The notes beneath the pieces were generated by a model. It did not search any database, was not told the DNA's origin, and was given only the letters and a program-made list of their open reading frames with translations. DNA of 30,175 nt from an uncultured Eggerthellaceae bacterium (GTDB lineage Bacteria > Actinomycetota > Coriobacteriia > Coriobacteriales > Eggerthellaceae), in NCBI GenBank assembly GCA_934670115.1, contig CAKUOV010000029.1, positions 1-30,175 of the forward strand, written 5' to 3'. A program made the translations under genes and the position numbers. This document shows, in pieces, positions 7,330-15,350 of the stretch. Positions within the stretch are counted from its first letter, which is position 1; every line of letters begins with the position of its first letter.

Positions 7330-7358
7330 ATCGTAAGTAAACTAATAGATGCAGTCAA
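7330..7358 (-). promoter_or_regulatory. Predicted promoter of the aquaporin gene
   Basis: On the minus strand TTGACT (7358-7353), a 17-base spacer, then TACGAT (7335-7330). It lies about 77 bases upstream of the aquaporin start. The spacer contains a sequence (7334-7348) similar to the palindrome at the arsM start site. Confidence 0.55.
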
Positions 7359-7426
7359 GTATTATCTTGAAATTAACTTGCAAGAAATGAAATAGTGTAC
7401 ATAGTCGAATATTATCATGAAAAAGT

Positions 7427-7455
7427 GAGACATTTCTCCCAAGACCGCGTATAAT
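7427..7455 (+). promoter_or_regulatory. Predicted promoter of the molybdopterin reductase operon
   Basis: GAGACA (7427-7432), a 17-base spacer and a perfect TATAAT (7450-7455). The leader to the GTG start is about 115 bases. Confidence 0.6.
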
Positions 7456-7575
7456 GCGCTACGCATTCTCTCGTTTTCTACTGCCGAATCCCTCAAACAA
7501 CAGCAGTAGCAGGGAAAACGGTGTCATTGCATTACTATGCAAGAAATCGAAGCCCTAGAGAGAGGGTAAGAAGAA

Positions 7576-10170
7576 GTGAACATTAATAGACGCTCGTTCC
7601 TCAAAGCAAGCGCTTTGGGGTTGGCTGCGGCAACCGCAACGGGGGTGACAACGCCGTTTACCGCCGTGGCCGATGAGTCCCATAAGCCGAATCAAACCGG
7701 CAAGTGGACCGCAACCACCTGCCAGGGATGCACCGCCTCGTGCCCGGTGAAGGTATACACGCAAAATAAGCGCATCCTTCGCATTGCGGGAAACTGGAAC
7801 TGTACAGCAACGGATGGCAAAATCTGCCCGAAGCCGCATCTTGCCATTCAGCAAGTCTACGATCCCGATCGTATCAAGACCCCCATGAAGCGCACGAATC
7901 CCCAAAAGGGACGCGGCATTGACCCTGGTTTTGTGCCCATCAGCTGGGACGAAGCCCTTGACACCATTGCTGACAAGCTCATGGAGCTCAAGAACAACGG
8001 CGAAACAAAGAAGCTCGCTTTCCAAAAGGGACGCTCCACCGGCGTGGGCGACGTCCTGTACAAGAAGTTCAACATTCTGTTCGGCACCCCAAACTACTTC
8101 GGTCATGGCGACATTTGCGCCGAAGCCGAAAAAATGGCGAACTGGGCAACTGAAGGCGCCTTCGCGTACCATAACTACGACCTTACGAACACGAAATGCT
8201 TTCTTATGTGGTCAACCGACCCCATTTCGTCGAATCGTATGTCCGGCTGGGCATCAAGCGTGTGGGGCAAAGTCATGAACGGCGCGAAGATCTACGTTAT
8301 CGACCCGCGCCTGTCCGCAACCGCCGCGAAAGCCGACAAGTGGCTGCCCATCATCCCCGGCACTGACGGCGCGCTGGCCTGCGCAATTGCACACGTTATT
8401 CTTACGAAGGGCCTGTGGAACAAGGAGTTCGTGGGCGACTTCAAACAGGGTCCGTGGAACTACGAGCTCACCGATAATTACAACAACAAGACGAATTTGT
8501 TCAAAGCCGGCGAAACGGTAGACGAGTCCAAGTTCGAATACAATCAGGGCTACGGCCTGGTACGTTGGTGGAACTTGGCGCTCAAAGACGCCACCCCCGA
8601 GTGGGCGGCCGAGATCTGCGGCATTGCGGAAAAGGACATCATCGAAGTTGCCACGCAGTTCGGCAAGTACGGCGATGCAAGCTGCTCATGGCAGTCGCCT
8701 GGCACAAACATGCAGGTCCGCGGCGTATACGGAGCCATGGCGGCAAACGCGCTGAACGGCCTGGTGGGCTCCATTGAAACGAAGGGCGGCGTATTCAGGA
8801 GCGCTTCCGCTTCCACGGGAGCGCTACCCGACCACAACCACTTCCGCGACAGCAACGCCCGCAAGGCCGCCAAGATGAAGGCGATCGACGGCCGCGTGCG
8901 CAAAGATTTCCTGAACTATAACGGCAAAGCGATTCACTCCAACGAGACGTCAAGCCGCCTTGCCGATGTTATCCTGCAGGAAGACGGGCATTACGAAGAC
9001 GGCAGCTACGAAATCAAGATGCTCATCAGCTACTGGTGCAATTATTGCTTCAGCTCCACAGGCGCGCAGCGCTTCGACAAGGCGTATGCGAAGGTGCCGT
9101 TCTATGTGAACATTACCACCATGCCGTCGGAATCGGCCATGTTTGCCGACATTCTGCTGCCGGCAAAGCACTACATGTTCGAGCGCTGGGGCTTCATGAA
9201 GGCAAGCCAGGGCCTGTACAGCTACATTTCGGTGCAGCAACCCGTGATCACACCCTTGTGGGACTCCAAAACCGATGAGACGGAAATCGCGTGGGAGCTG
9301 GCCGTAAAGCTCAAGGAGCGCGGCTTCGCGAACATCTACGATTACTACTCGAAGGCGTTTTGCGACCCCGAAACGGGCAACTGCCCCACCAACGCTGCGG
9401 AATTCGCCGAAATTGCCGTGAAAATCATGACGGCGCCCGCATGGAACGGCGCGAACGCAAAACAAGGCACCGACCTGGGAAGTTGGCGCAACTTCTGCTC
9501 CAAGGGCTGCTTTAACTCCAAGAAGATGGGCTATAAGAAGCACTGGGGCAGCTTGGGTCACGATACCGGCAAGTTCGAGTTTTTCTCCGAAAGCCTGAAA
9601 ACGCTGCTTGAGCAAGTGGCTGACCAGTACAAATGCGACGTGAATTCCGTCATGGAGTCCATGAACTTCGAGGCGCGCGACGGCCTGGCGTTCGTGCCGC
9701 ACTACGAGACCCCCGTGCGCTACGGCGACGAGAAGACGTATCCCTACATCTTCGAAGAGCATCGCGCGCGCCTGAATTTGGAGGGTCGCAGCGCAAACTG
9801 CGTGGGCTACCAGGAATTCAAGGATACCGATCCGGGCGATGTGGCCTGGGACGATGTGATCAAGATCAACCCGTCCGATATGGAAGATCTGGGGCTTAAA
9901 ACCGGAGACACTGTAGAAGTGACATCGCCGCAAGGCACCATCACCGTGCACGCGAAAGCATGGGAAGGCACGCGCCCGGGCGTTGTCATTAAGGCGTACG
10001 GCCAGGGACATTGGGCGTTTGGTCACGTTGCAGCCGCTGACTTCAAAAATTTCAAGCCACGCGGTGGCAACAACAACGAGATTCTTCCCTGCGACTGGGA
10101 ACGCTTGAGCGGATCAACGGCACGCCATGGCGGCCTAACCCGCGTGAGCATTAAGAAGGTGGAAGCGTAA
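7576..10170 (+). CDS. Tat-exported molybdopterin oxidoreductase, ArrA/PsrA-like catalytic subunit
   Basis: An 864-residue catalytic subunit of the DMSO-reductase superfamily, acting outside the cell membrane in anaerobic respiration. It begins with a twin-arginine signal (RRSFLKA, residues 5-11) and a cleavage region near residue 32. A [4Fe-4S] site is formed by C49, C52, C56 and C84. GHGDICAEAEK supplies the likely molybdenum ligand C181. Relative to arsenate reductase ArrA as I remember it (R165, H189, C193, K198), the spacing here is identical (R153, H177, C181, K186), and the length matches ArrA (about 854). However the positions of ArrA Tyr166 and Ser190 are Ser154 and Gly178 here. Substrate is therefore open: arsenate, a sulfur compound or another acceptor. 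The start is GTG. The stop overlaps the next gene by one base (TAATG), so subunits A and B are translationally coupled. Confidence 0.85.
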   Translation: MNINRRSFLKASALGLAAATATGVTTPFTAVADESHKPNQTGKWTATTCQGCTASCPVKVYTQNKRILRIAGNWNCTATDGKICPKPHLAIQQVYDPDRIKTPMKRTNPQKGRGIDPGFVPISWDEALDTIADKLMELKNNGETKKLAFQKGRSTGVGDVLYKKFNILFGTPNYFGHGDICAEAEKMANWATEGAFAYHNYDLTNTKCFLMWSTDPISSNRMSGWASSVWGKVMNGAKIYVIDPRLSATAAKADKWLPIIPGTDGALACAIAHVILTKGLWNKEFVGDFKQGPWNYELTDNYNNKTNLFKAGETVDESKFEYNQGYGLVRWWNLALKDATPEWAAEICGIAEKDIIEVATQFGKYGDASCSWQSPGTNMQVRGVYGAMAANALNGLVGSIETKGGVFRSASASTGALPDHNHFRDSNARKAAKMKAIDGRVRKDFLNYNGKAIHSNETSSRLADVILQEDGHYEDGSYEIKMLISYWCNYCFSSTGAQRFDKAYAKVPFYVNITTMPSESAMFADILLPAKHYMFERWGFMKASQGLYSYISVQQPVITPLWDSKTDETEIAWELAVKLKERGFANIYDYYSKAFCDPETGNCPTNAAEFAEIAVKIMTAPAWNGANAKQGTDLGSWRNFCSKGCFNSKKMGYKKHWGSLGHDTGKFEFFSESLKTLLEQVADQYKCDVNSVMESMNFEARDGLAFVPHYETPVRYGDEKTYPYIFEEHRARLNLEGRSANCVGYQEFKDTDPGDVAWDDVIKINPSDMEDLGLKTGDTVEVTSPQGTITVHAKAWEGTRPGVVIKAYGQGHWAFGHVAAADFKNFKPRGGNNNEILPCDWERLSGSTARHGGLTRVSIKKVEA

Positions 10171-10877
10171 TGAAAACACGCTATATTATGATCATTGACC
10201 AGCACAAATGCGTTGGTTGCGCCGCGTGCGAAATTGCGTGCAAGATGCATAACGAGGTCCCGACTGGCGTGTTTTTGACTCACCACGTTGCCTCCACCAC
10301 CGGAAAATTCCCAAAGACAAAGTATTCTTACAAGATTACCATGTGCAACCATTGCACGAACGCGCCGTGCGTGGCCGCGTGCGCAACGGGTGCCATGCAC
10401 AAGGATGAATACGGCCTGACCGTGGTTGATTATGACAAGTGCATCCGCTGCGGGAACTGCGCGGAAGCCTGCCCTTACGGGCAGATCACACCGGCGCCGG
10501 AAAACACCGCGGCGTCTGACATCGCCAGCGTTGAGGCCTTGATTGAAGGCGGCACATCTTCGGGCGCCGACCTGAAAGAGGCTGTTGGGGCGGCATATCC
10601 GTGCCACGACCCCATCTTGGACGATTACGACTTGCCCATGGTCGAAGTCGGGGCGCCGCTTAAGTGCCAAATGTGCAAGCAGCTCGTTTACAACGGCGAT
10701 AACCCTTATTGTGTAGATGCTTGCCCCGCAGGCGCACGCGTGTTCGGCGACGTGGAAAACGTGTACGATTCTACGCTCTACGACCTTATGCAGTCCTATA
10801 AAATGGACACGCTTTTGCCCGAAGAAGGCACCGAACCTGCCGTATACTACATGCGCGAGTTCCATAAGACCTGGTAA
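10170..10877 (+). CDS. Four-cluster ferredoxin-like electron-transfer subunit
   Basis: A 235-residue B subunit that passes electrons to the catalytic subunit. Sixteen cysteines form four [4Fe-4S] motifs: C14/17/20/24, C59/62/67/71, C91/94/97/101 and C166/169/181/185. An acidic insertion of about 50 residues separates the third and fourth groups. The length is very close to ArrB (about 234) and to other DmsB/PsrB-type proteins. It has no signal peptide and would be exported in complex with the Tat-bearing catalytic subunit. The gene starts within the preceding stop codon. No NrfD/PsrC-type membrane anchor gene follows; the membrane protein at 11773-12699 is the only candidate for quinone contact. 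Confidence 0.92.
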   Translation: MKTRYIMIIDQHKCVGCAACEIACKMHNEVPTGVFLTHHVASTTGKFPKTKYSYKITMCNHCTNAPCVAACATGAMHKDEYGLTVVDYDKCIRCGNCAEACPYGQITPAPENTAASDIASVEALIEGGTSSGADLKEAVGAAYPCHDPILDDYDLPMVEVGAPLKCQMCKQLVYNGDNPYCVDACPAGARVFGDVENVYDSTLYDLMQSYKMDTLLPEEGTEPAVYYMREFHKTW

Positions 10878-10900
10878 AATGTACAATTGCATTTATCAGC

Positions 10901-10942
10901 GCGAAGGAGGCGGGAGCGTTTATTCGCTCTTGCCTCCTTCGC
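10901..10942 (+). promoter_or_regulatory. Strong intercistronic stem-loop before the chaperone gene
   Basis: Bases 10901-10918 pair with 10925-10942: 18 base pairs including two G-U pairs in the RNA, around a UUUAUU loop. The stem contains GAAGGAGG, a ribosome-site look-alike, but no T-run follows, so it is not a standard terminator. It separates the structural genes from the chaperone gene and is more likely an mRNA processing, stability or partial-termination element. Confidence 0.7.
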
Positions 10943-10977
10943 ACGAAACCGACAAGATTCGCAAGAAAGAGAAACCC

Positions 10978-11733
10978 ATGAGCATTGATCCCGTTGCCGA
11001 TTTCAACGCAGCCGGCGCTGACATCGACGCCGCCCTTGATACGGCCCACGCCGCGGCTGACGATTGTGACGCCGTTGCCGCCGAGAGCGTGAACGCTGCG
11101 AGCACGGTCGACGACGCCGAAGACGAAGTCGCGTACGCCGCGCGACCCCTTCCCCGTGTTGCTCCTTCGGTGCTGCTTGAGGGGCTTGCCCGCCTGTGGG
11201 ATTATCCCAAGAACGCTGATTTCTTAAGCATGCAACTCGCGCATATGAAGCAAGCCTCTGAACTGCTGAAATACGCTGCTGCGATCAGCGAGCTTGAGCG
11301 TGCGCTCTGTGCTTACAAGGAATCGACGGAAACGGTTGTGGGCGCTCACCTTTCGCAGCTTGATTACACGCGCCTGTTCATTGGCTCGTTCAAAATGTAC
11401 GCACCCCCTTATGCCTCGTACTACGTTGATGGCGCCGACCAAGTTTTTGGTCCGACCGCCGTGGCAGTGGAAGACCTTTATGCCCGGTTCGGACTGGAAA
11501 TCAAGGCTGAAGAGCACGATATGCCCGACCATATTCGCTACCTGCTTATGTTCATGTCGTTGCTCGCGCGCACTTACGAGCAAACGGGTAGCAGAGACAT
11601 GGCGCTGGCGTACGAAGATTTCAAGCAGGAATTTCTTGACAGCTGGAGCAGCCAATTCTCGGAAAAGGTTCATACCTATACTGAATATGCTTTTTATCCT
11701 GCGCTCATCGACTTCACGCTGGCCTCGGTGTAA
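10978..11733 (+). CDS. TorD/DmsD-family molybdoenzyme chaperone
   Basis: A 251-residue cytoplasmic chaperone that would bind the Tat signal of the reductase and guide cofactor insertion. Family features are visible in the second half: LDYTRLFIGSF, then PPYASYYVDG, then MPDHIRYLLMFMSLLA, which correspond to the conserved EYxRLFxG, PxxSxY and PDHxxxEL patterns of TorD-like proteins. The first 50 or so residues form an Ala/Asp/Glu-rich extension that most family members lack. The ATG at 10978 is the natural start; longer readings in this frame run back into the ferredoxin gene. Only a weak ribosome site (AAGAAAGAG) precedes it. It lies directly downstream of its presumed client genes. Confidence 0.85.
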   Translation: MSIDPVADFNAAGADIDAALDTAHAAADDCDAVAAESVNAASTVDDAEDEVAYAARPLPRVAPSVLLEGLARLWDYPKNADFLSMQLAHMKQASELLKYAAAISELERALCAYKESTETVVGAHLSQLDYTRLFIGSFKMYAPPYASYYVDGADQVFGPTAVAVEDLYARFGLEIKAEEHDMPDHIRYLLMFMSLLARTYEQTGSRDMALAYEDFKQEFLDSWSSQFSEKVHTYTEYAFYPALIDFTLASV

Positions 11734-11772
11734 AGTCAGCGCATGATTTCGAATAAAGAACTAAGGAAGGAA

Positions 11773-12699
11773 ATGAAAAACAGCTCTATCCGCATGGCGC
11801 TTGATGGCGCTCTGACTGTTTTACTTATTGTGTCAATGCTCGCGCAGCTCACGGGCGTGATTGCGCACGAGATTATTGGCGTGGTATTTCTGTTTGCTGT
11901 TGTTGCGCACATGGCAAGCTCGTTCAAATGGATGAAAACGGTCGCAAGCCTGGTAGAAAATGCCCAGGTCAAAGAAGGACAGCTCGCGCTTTTCGTGGTG
12001 GCCGTGCTTTTGGGCATCACATTTGCCGCGCTCGTGATAAGCTCCGTGCCCATTAGCCGGCTGCTCTACCACGTGGGTCTTGCGCCCAAAATTATGAGCA
12101 GCATGTGGCTGAGCGTGCATAAAATCAGCGCGTTTTTGCTGTGCATTCTTGCCGTGGTTCACCTTGCCATGCATTGGACGAGCGTCTTGAAGCATTTGAG
12201 CATTCCTTACGATCCCAGCAAACGCAAGATCATCGGCATGGGTGTAAAAGCGGTCTCATTCGTTGGCATCGCGGCGCTCGGCGTTGCTGGGTTCAACTCG
12301 CTCGAACTGTTTACGGGCGCTGGCGAAGACGCTGCTGCGAACGGCGCAACGCAGGCGGGTTCCTCAACGGAGACCGCGTCCCCATCCCGGTCAAACGGGC
12401 AGGCAGGCGCTTCTGCGTCGGCGGGCTCAGGCGAAGGGGCTGGTGCAGGAGCTGGCAACGCTTCGGGCAGTTCGGACGGTTCGGAATCGGGGTCTTCCGC
12501 AGCTGCAGCCGGTTCGAATTCCACGAAAAGCAGCAGCTCGCGCAACCAGACGGACGGGCAAGCCAGCAGCCAATCAAGCAGCAAGTCCAATTCTTCGGAC
12601 ATGCAAGCAGACGGTACCTGCCTCCTGTGTCACAAGCACTGCCCTCTTTCCGACCCGCAATGCGATAAGCCCTACCGCGCAGGACTGATTGCATCGTAG
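11773..12699 (+). CDS. DUF4405-like membrane cytochrome with C-terminal cysteine motif
   Basis: A 308-residue protein. The first 180 residues carry four to five hydrophobic segments with well-placed histidines (H32, H46, H100, H116, H130, H134), resembling the DUF4405/cytochrome b561-like fold, so heme b binding and quinol contact are plausible. Residues 190-280 are a low-complexity Ser/Gly/Ala linker. The end contains C283-x2-C286-x3-C290-x6-C297 (CLLCHKHCPLSDPQC), which could hold an iron-sulfur cluster or zinc. In this operon it could pass electrons from the menaquinol pool to the ferredoxin subunit in place of an NrfD-type anchor; that is inference. The start at 11773 is chosen because AAGGAAGG precedes it; the upstream ATG at 11743 has no ribosome site. 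Confidence 0.75.
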   Translation: MKNSSIRMALDGALTVLLIVSMLAQLTGVIAHEIIGVVFLFAVVAHMASSFKWMKTVASLVENAQVKEGQLALFVVAVLLGITFAALVISSVPISRLLYHVGLAPKIMSSMWLSVHKISAFLLCILAVVHLAMHWTSVLKHLSIPYDPSKRKIIGMGVKAVSFVGIAALGVAGFNSLELFTGAGEDAAANGATQAGSSTETASPSRSNGQAGASASAGSGEGAGAGAGNASGSSDGSESGSSAAAAGSNSTKSSSSRNQTDGQASSQSSSKSNSSDMQADGTCLLCHKHCPLSDPQCDKPYRAGLIAS

Positions 12700-12814
12700 T
12701 GCTATCGCAGGGCGCTACTTTTGCTGAGTGCCCCTGTCCACATTCAGCTCTTGACATGCGGCAATGCCGTAAAACTGCTTCAACACATCCATCCGTTCAA
12801 CAAAAGGATTTCCC

Positions 12815-13579
12815 ATGCATACCGCCGCTTCTTCCCTAACGCATCGCATGTGTCGGCTTCTCGCGCTGGTGCTATGCTCCCTTCTGCTGCTGGGCACGAT
12901 TGGCTGCTCAAGCAATGAACCCGCAGCTCAAACGCAACCCGAAACTCTTGAGATTGGCGAAAACAGCGGTTCCGTCTATGCCATTGAGCTCTCGAACAGC
13001 GCGGGAAAATCAGTGGTGAGCATGTCGGTAAAGCTTCCTGGCAGCGATACGTTTTCTGCGAATCTAATGAGCTCAGACGCGCACTTGAAAGACGGCAAGA
13101 ACGCGACCGTCTATATTCCCAAACAGCCAACGGAAGACGGGACGTGCATTATTGACCTGAAGGTTGTCTTTGTCGATGGAGGCGTGAGCGTGTTGCACCA
13201 CCTGGACCCGGAAGAGTTCAGCGCAGCAACGCTTCTCTTGAACGGCAAGATTGGCTACATTACATATCAGGGCAAAACCGCAGGTCGCATGGTTTCAACG
13301 CTTGAGCTGCAGACGTATTACTACAATTTGGAAGACCCCACGGCCACCGCACGCGACAAGGCCGAGGAAGAGGAAGAAAAGCGCCGCTTGGAAAAGCTCG
13401 AAGAAGATTTGACCGCCACCGAGGATCAGCAGGCATCCGATGCAGGCACATCTTCTGACGGTTCCAAAGCCGCAGCGGGCGATAACGAGCAGACACTCGT
13501 CACAACCGACGACACGCAAGGCGCCGACATCGAAGACGACCCCCTTGAGGTCAACCACGAAAGCTCCGACGAAGATTAA
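12815..13579 (+). CDS. Predicted lipoprotein of unknown function
   Basis: A 254-residue protein with a signal sequence and a lipobox-like TIGC at about residues 28-31, so it should be lipid-anchored on the outer face of the membrane. A central domain of about 140 residues (from SGSVYAIELSN to LQTYYYNLED) looks folded but I do not recognise it. It is followed by a charged E/K/R helix (EEEEEKRRLEKLEEDL) and a long acidic Ser/Thr/Asp tail. AAAAGGATT precedes the start. It follows the reductase operon after 115 bases that contain an imperfect hairpin and a TTGACA at 12751 without a good partner, so it may be cotranscribed or separate. A periplasmic partner of the reductase is possible. Confidence 0.7.
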   Translation: MHTAASSLTHRMCRLLALVLCSLLLLGTIGCSSNEPAAQTQPETLEIGENSGSVYAIELSNSAGKSVVSMSVKLPGSDTFSANLMSSDAHLKDGKNATVYIPKQPTEDGTCIIDLKVVFVDGGVSVLHHLDPEEFSAATLLLNGKIGYITYQGKTAGRMVSTLELQTYYYNLEDPTATARDKAEEEEEKRRLEKLEEDLTATEDQQASDAGTSSDGSKAAAGDNEQTLVTTDDTQGADIEDDPLEVNHESSDED

Positions 13580-13658
13580 GGCGCACCCGTCAACAACCAA
13601 CATATCGCAACCTTATTCGTTATTGCTCCTTGCTGGGTTCTCACTCTGAACTGCCTAT

Positions 13659-13694
13659 CTGCAGCACGCTCTGCCTGCTGCAGTTGCACTTTTT
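13659..13694 (+). terminator. Terminator after the lipoprotein gene
   Basis: CTGCAGCA (13659-13666) pairs with TGCTGCAG (13676-13683); TTTTT follows at 13690-13694 after TTGCAC. The spacing of the T-run is not ideal, but the position 80 bases past the stop fits the end of the operon. Confidence 0.6.
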
Positions 13695-13730
13695 GTTCCC
13701 CGAAAATCCGCAATAAACCAGCAGAAACGC

Positions 13731-13736
13731 TATAAT
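13731..13736 (+). promoter_or_regulatory. Perfect -10 box upstream of the LuxR-type gene
   Basis: TATAAT lies about 85 bases before the start codon, but no good -35 is found 16-18 bases upstream (CCGCAA), which would suit a promoter that needs an activator. Confidence 0.45.
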
Positions 13737-13819
13737 TGTAAAGCTTGCCTTGCCGCAGCAATTCCGTTTACTCTACAAGACTTTGTTCGTTGTTTGACAT
13801 GCGCTAGGGGGAGACGCAC

Positions 13820-15277
13820 ATGAGCATCAAGGGCCTTGTCCCAGAGAAAGTGGAGTCAGAAATCAACTCAATCAGCCATCCGACGCGTAGGTTTGTCGGC
13901 TTCGCCTTGCTTCTTGCGTGGCATTACAACTTATGGTTCCTGCACGACTCCTTCGTAGGCGTCCAGCTTCTTGACGACTGCGTTACGCAGTCGTGGCTTA
14001 TCGCCCTTGTTGCTGCTGCCGTCGCTTTTATTGCCATCGCGTTTGGCATGGGCAGAAAGCGCCACCTTTGCGACATCAAGTGGCTCCATTGGGCAACAAC
14101 TATCATAGCCGTTGTCGCCACCGCCGCTCTTACTCTGTTCGCATTCACCTTCCCTACCGACCTTATCGCCTTCGCGCTTGCGGCGGTTATCGGCATCACA
14201 AATGCAATCCTTTGGATTATGTGGGGCGAACTTTACTCGCGCGCAAAGACATCCTTCTCGGTGATGTACATTGGCACAACCGTCGGTGTAGTCACCCTGG
14301 TGTGCTCGCTTATCTGCTACGTTCTTCCCACCGGCATCTCTTCGATATTCATAGCACTTATGCCCCTTGCAGCAGGCGTACTGTTCGTGCACGGCGCTAA
14401 GATCACAAAGGATCTGCCCTACCCCACGTTGCTTCCAAAAAGCACCGCAAAGCGCGCTATCAAGCCAATGATTGTCGTTTGCGCGACCACGTTCGTTGCT
14501 TCGATTGCCTGTTATTTCCTTGTTGCCATCATCCCGTGGGAGAGCCTGCCCGATGGAGATTCCGCTTTCACGCTTGGATCCATTGGCGGCGCAGCGCTAC
14601 TGTGCCTTATTGGCGGAGTCTGTGCCATAGCGAAAGATCGCCTGAATATTTACCGCATTTTCCCCTGGCTTATTACTCTGGCAATTGTTTCATTTGCCCT
14701 GTTCCTGATGGGGGAAGCGTTCAACGTCCCTGCATTCTTCCTGATCCTAGCCGTGGTCGCTATCTTTGAAGTGCTGCTGGTAATGTATTTCGGCGTGCTG
14801 GGCGTGAAAGGCTACGTTCCTATCGGTTTCGCCTTTGGTTTCAGCGGCGCATTTATTCGCCTGGGTATTGCCGTGGGCAACTCAATGGCACTGCTCTACG
14901 AGGCAAACCCTGCATGGGCGGAAATCGCAACCAACCCCACCTCACTGATTTTCGTGTGCGTTCTGGCTGGCACCATCATTCCGCTGGTCCGTCAAGAGTA
15001 CAACATTACCAAGCTCATGGAGCCGCCGGCAACCGAATCAAGCCAAGAGCACCGCATTAAAGAGCTTGCTGCGGAGTTCTCGCTTTCCGCACGTGAAACG
15101 GAAATCATCATGCTTATTGCACGCGGTTTTACCACCGACAACGTGGCAAAGAAGCTCTACATTTCTCCCTACACGGTGAACACGCATATTCGTCATGTAT
15201 ACGAGAAGATTGGCATTCACAAGCGTTCCGAGCTTATCGATTACATCAACGGTAACGGGTCAGACAGCAATTCGTAA
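13820..15277 (+). CDS. Twelve-pass membrane protein with LuxR-type DNA-binding domain
   Basis: A 485-residue regulator. About 400 N-terminal residues form some twelve hydrophobic segments in an MFS-like arrangement, and the last 65 carry a LuxR/GerE helix-turn-helix (LSARETEIIMLIARGFTTDNVAKKL, split across the recognition helix, then YTVNTHIRHVYEKIG). This fusion is frequent in Eggerthellaceae, where such genes commonly sit beside the catabolic or respiratory genes they control; ligand sensing by the membrane part is assumed, not shown. Here it stands between the reductase operon and the Fix/Cai clusters, so either could be the target. GGGGGAG precedes the ATG. Confidence 0.88.
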   Translation: MSIKGLVPEKVESEINSISHPTRRFVGFALLLAWHYNLWFLHDSFVGVQLLDDCVTQSWLIALVAAAVAFIAIAFGMGRKRHLCDIKWLHWATTIIAVVATAALTLFAFTFPTDLIAFALAAVIGITNAILWIMWGELYSRAKTSFSVMYIGTTVGVVTLVCSLICYVLPTGISSIFIALMPLAAGVLFVHGAKITKDLPYPTLLPKSTAKRAIKPMIVVCATTFVASIACYFLVAIIPWESLPDGDSAFTLGSIGGAALLCLIGGVCAIAKDRLNIYRIFPWLITLAIVSFALFLMGEAFNVPAFFLILAVVAIFEVLLVMYFGVLGVKGYVPIGFAFGFSGAFIRLGIAVGNSMALLYEANPAWAEIATNPTSLIFVCVLAGTIIPLVRQEYNITKLMEPPATESSQEHRIKELAAEFSLSARETEIIMLIARGFTTDNVAKKLYISPYTVNTHIRHVYEKIGIHKRSELIDYINGNGSDSNS

Positions 15278-15350
15278 ATGCTGATTGGACTCAAGCGTAC
15301 TAAAACCCCGAAATGAGACCCCTCTTGTTGCAAAAACGGGCTTTATTTCG

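Larger units (their letters stand above)
7254..7575. promoter_or_regulatory. Divergent control region between aquaporin and reductase genes
   Basis: This 322-bp region holds a predicted promoter in each direction (7330-7358 minus, 7427-7455 plus) and an AT-rich centre with a direct repeat, TATTATCTTGAAA at 7360-7372 and TATTATCATGAAA at 7410-7422. The repeats lie 50 bp apart and between the two promoters, a sensible place for a shared regulator. Confidence 0.6.

Noticed and set aside
8950..10026. A 358-codon minus-strand frame inside the reductase gene
   Set aside because: It lies fully within the well-supported catalytic subunit and has no start signal or motif.
13794..13799. TTGACA just upstream of the LuxR-type gene
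   Set aside because: It lies only 20 bases before the start codon, leaving no space for a -10 box and transcript start.
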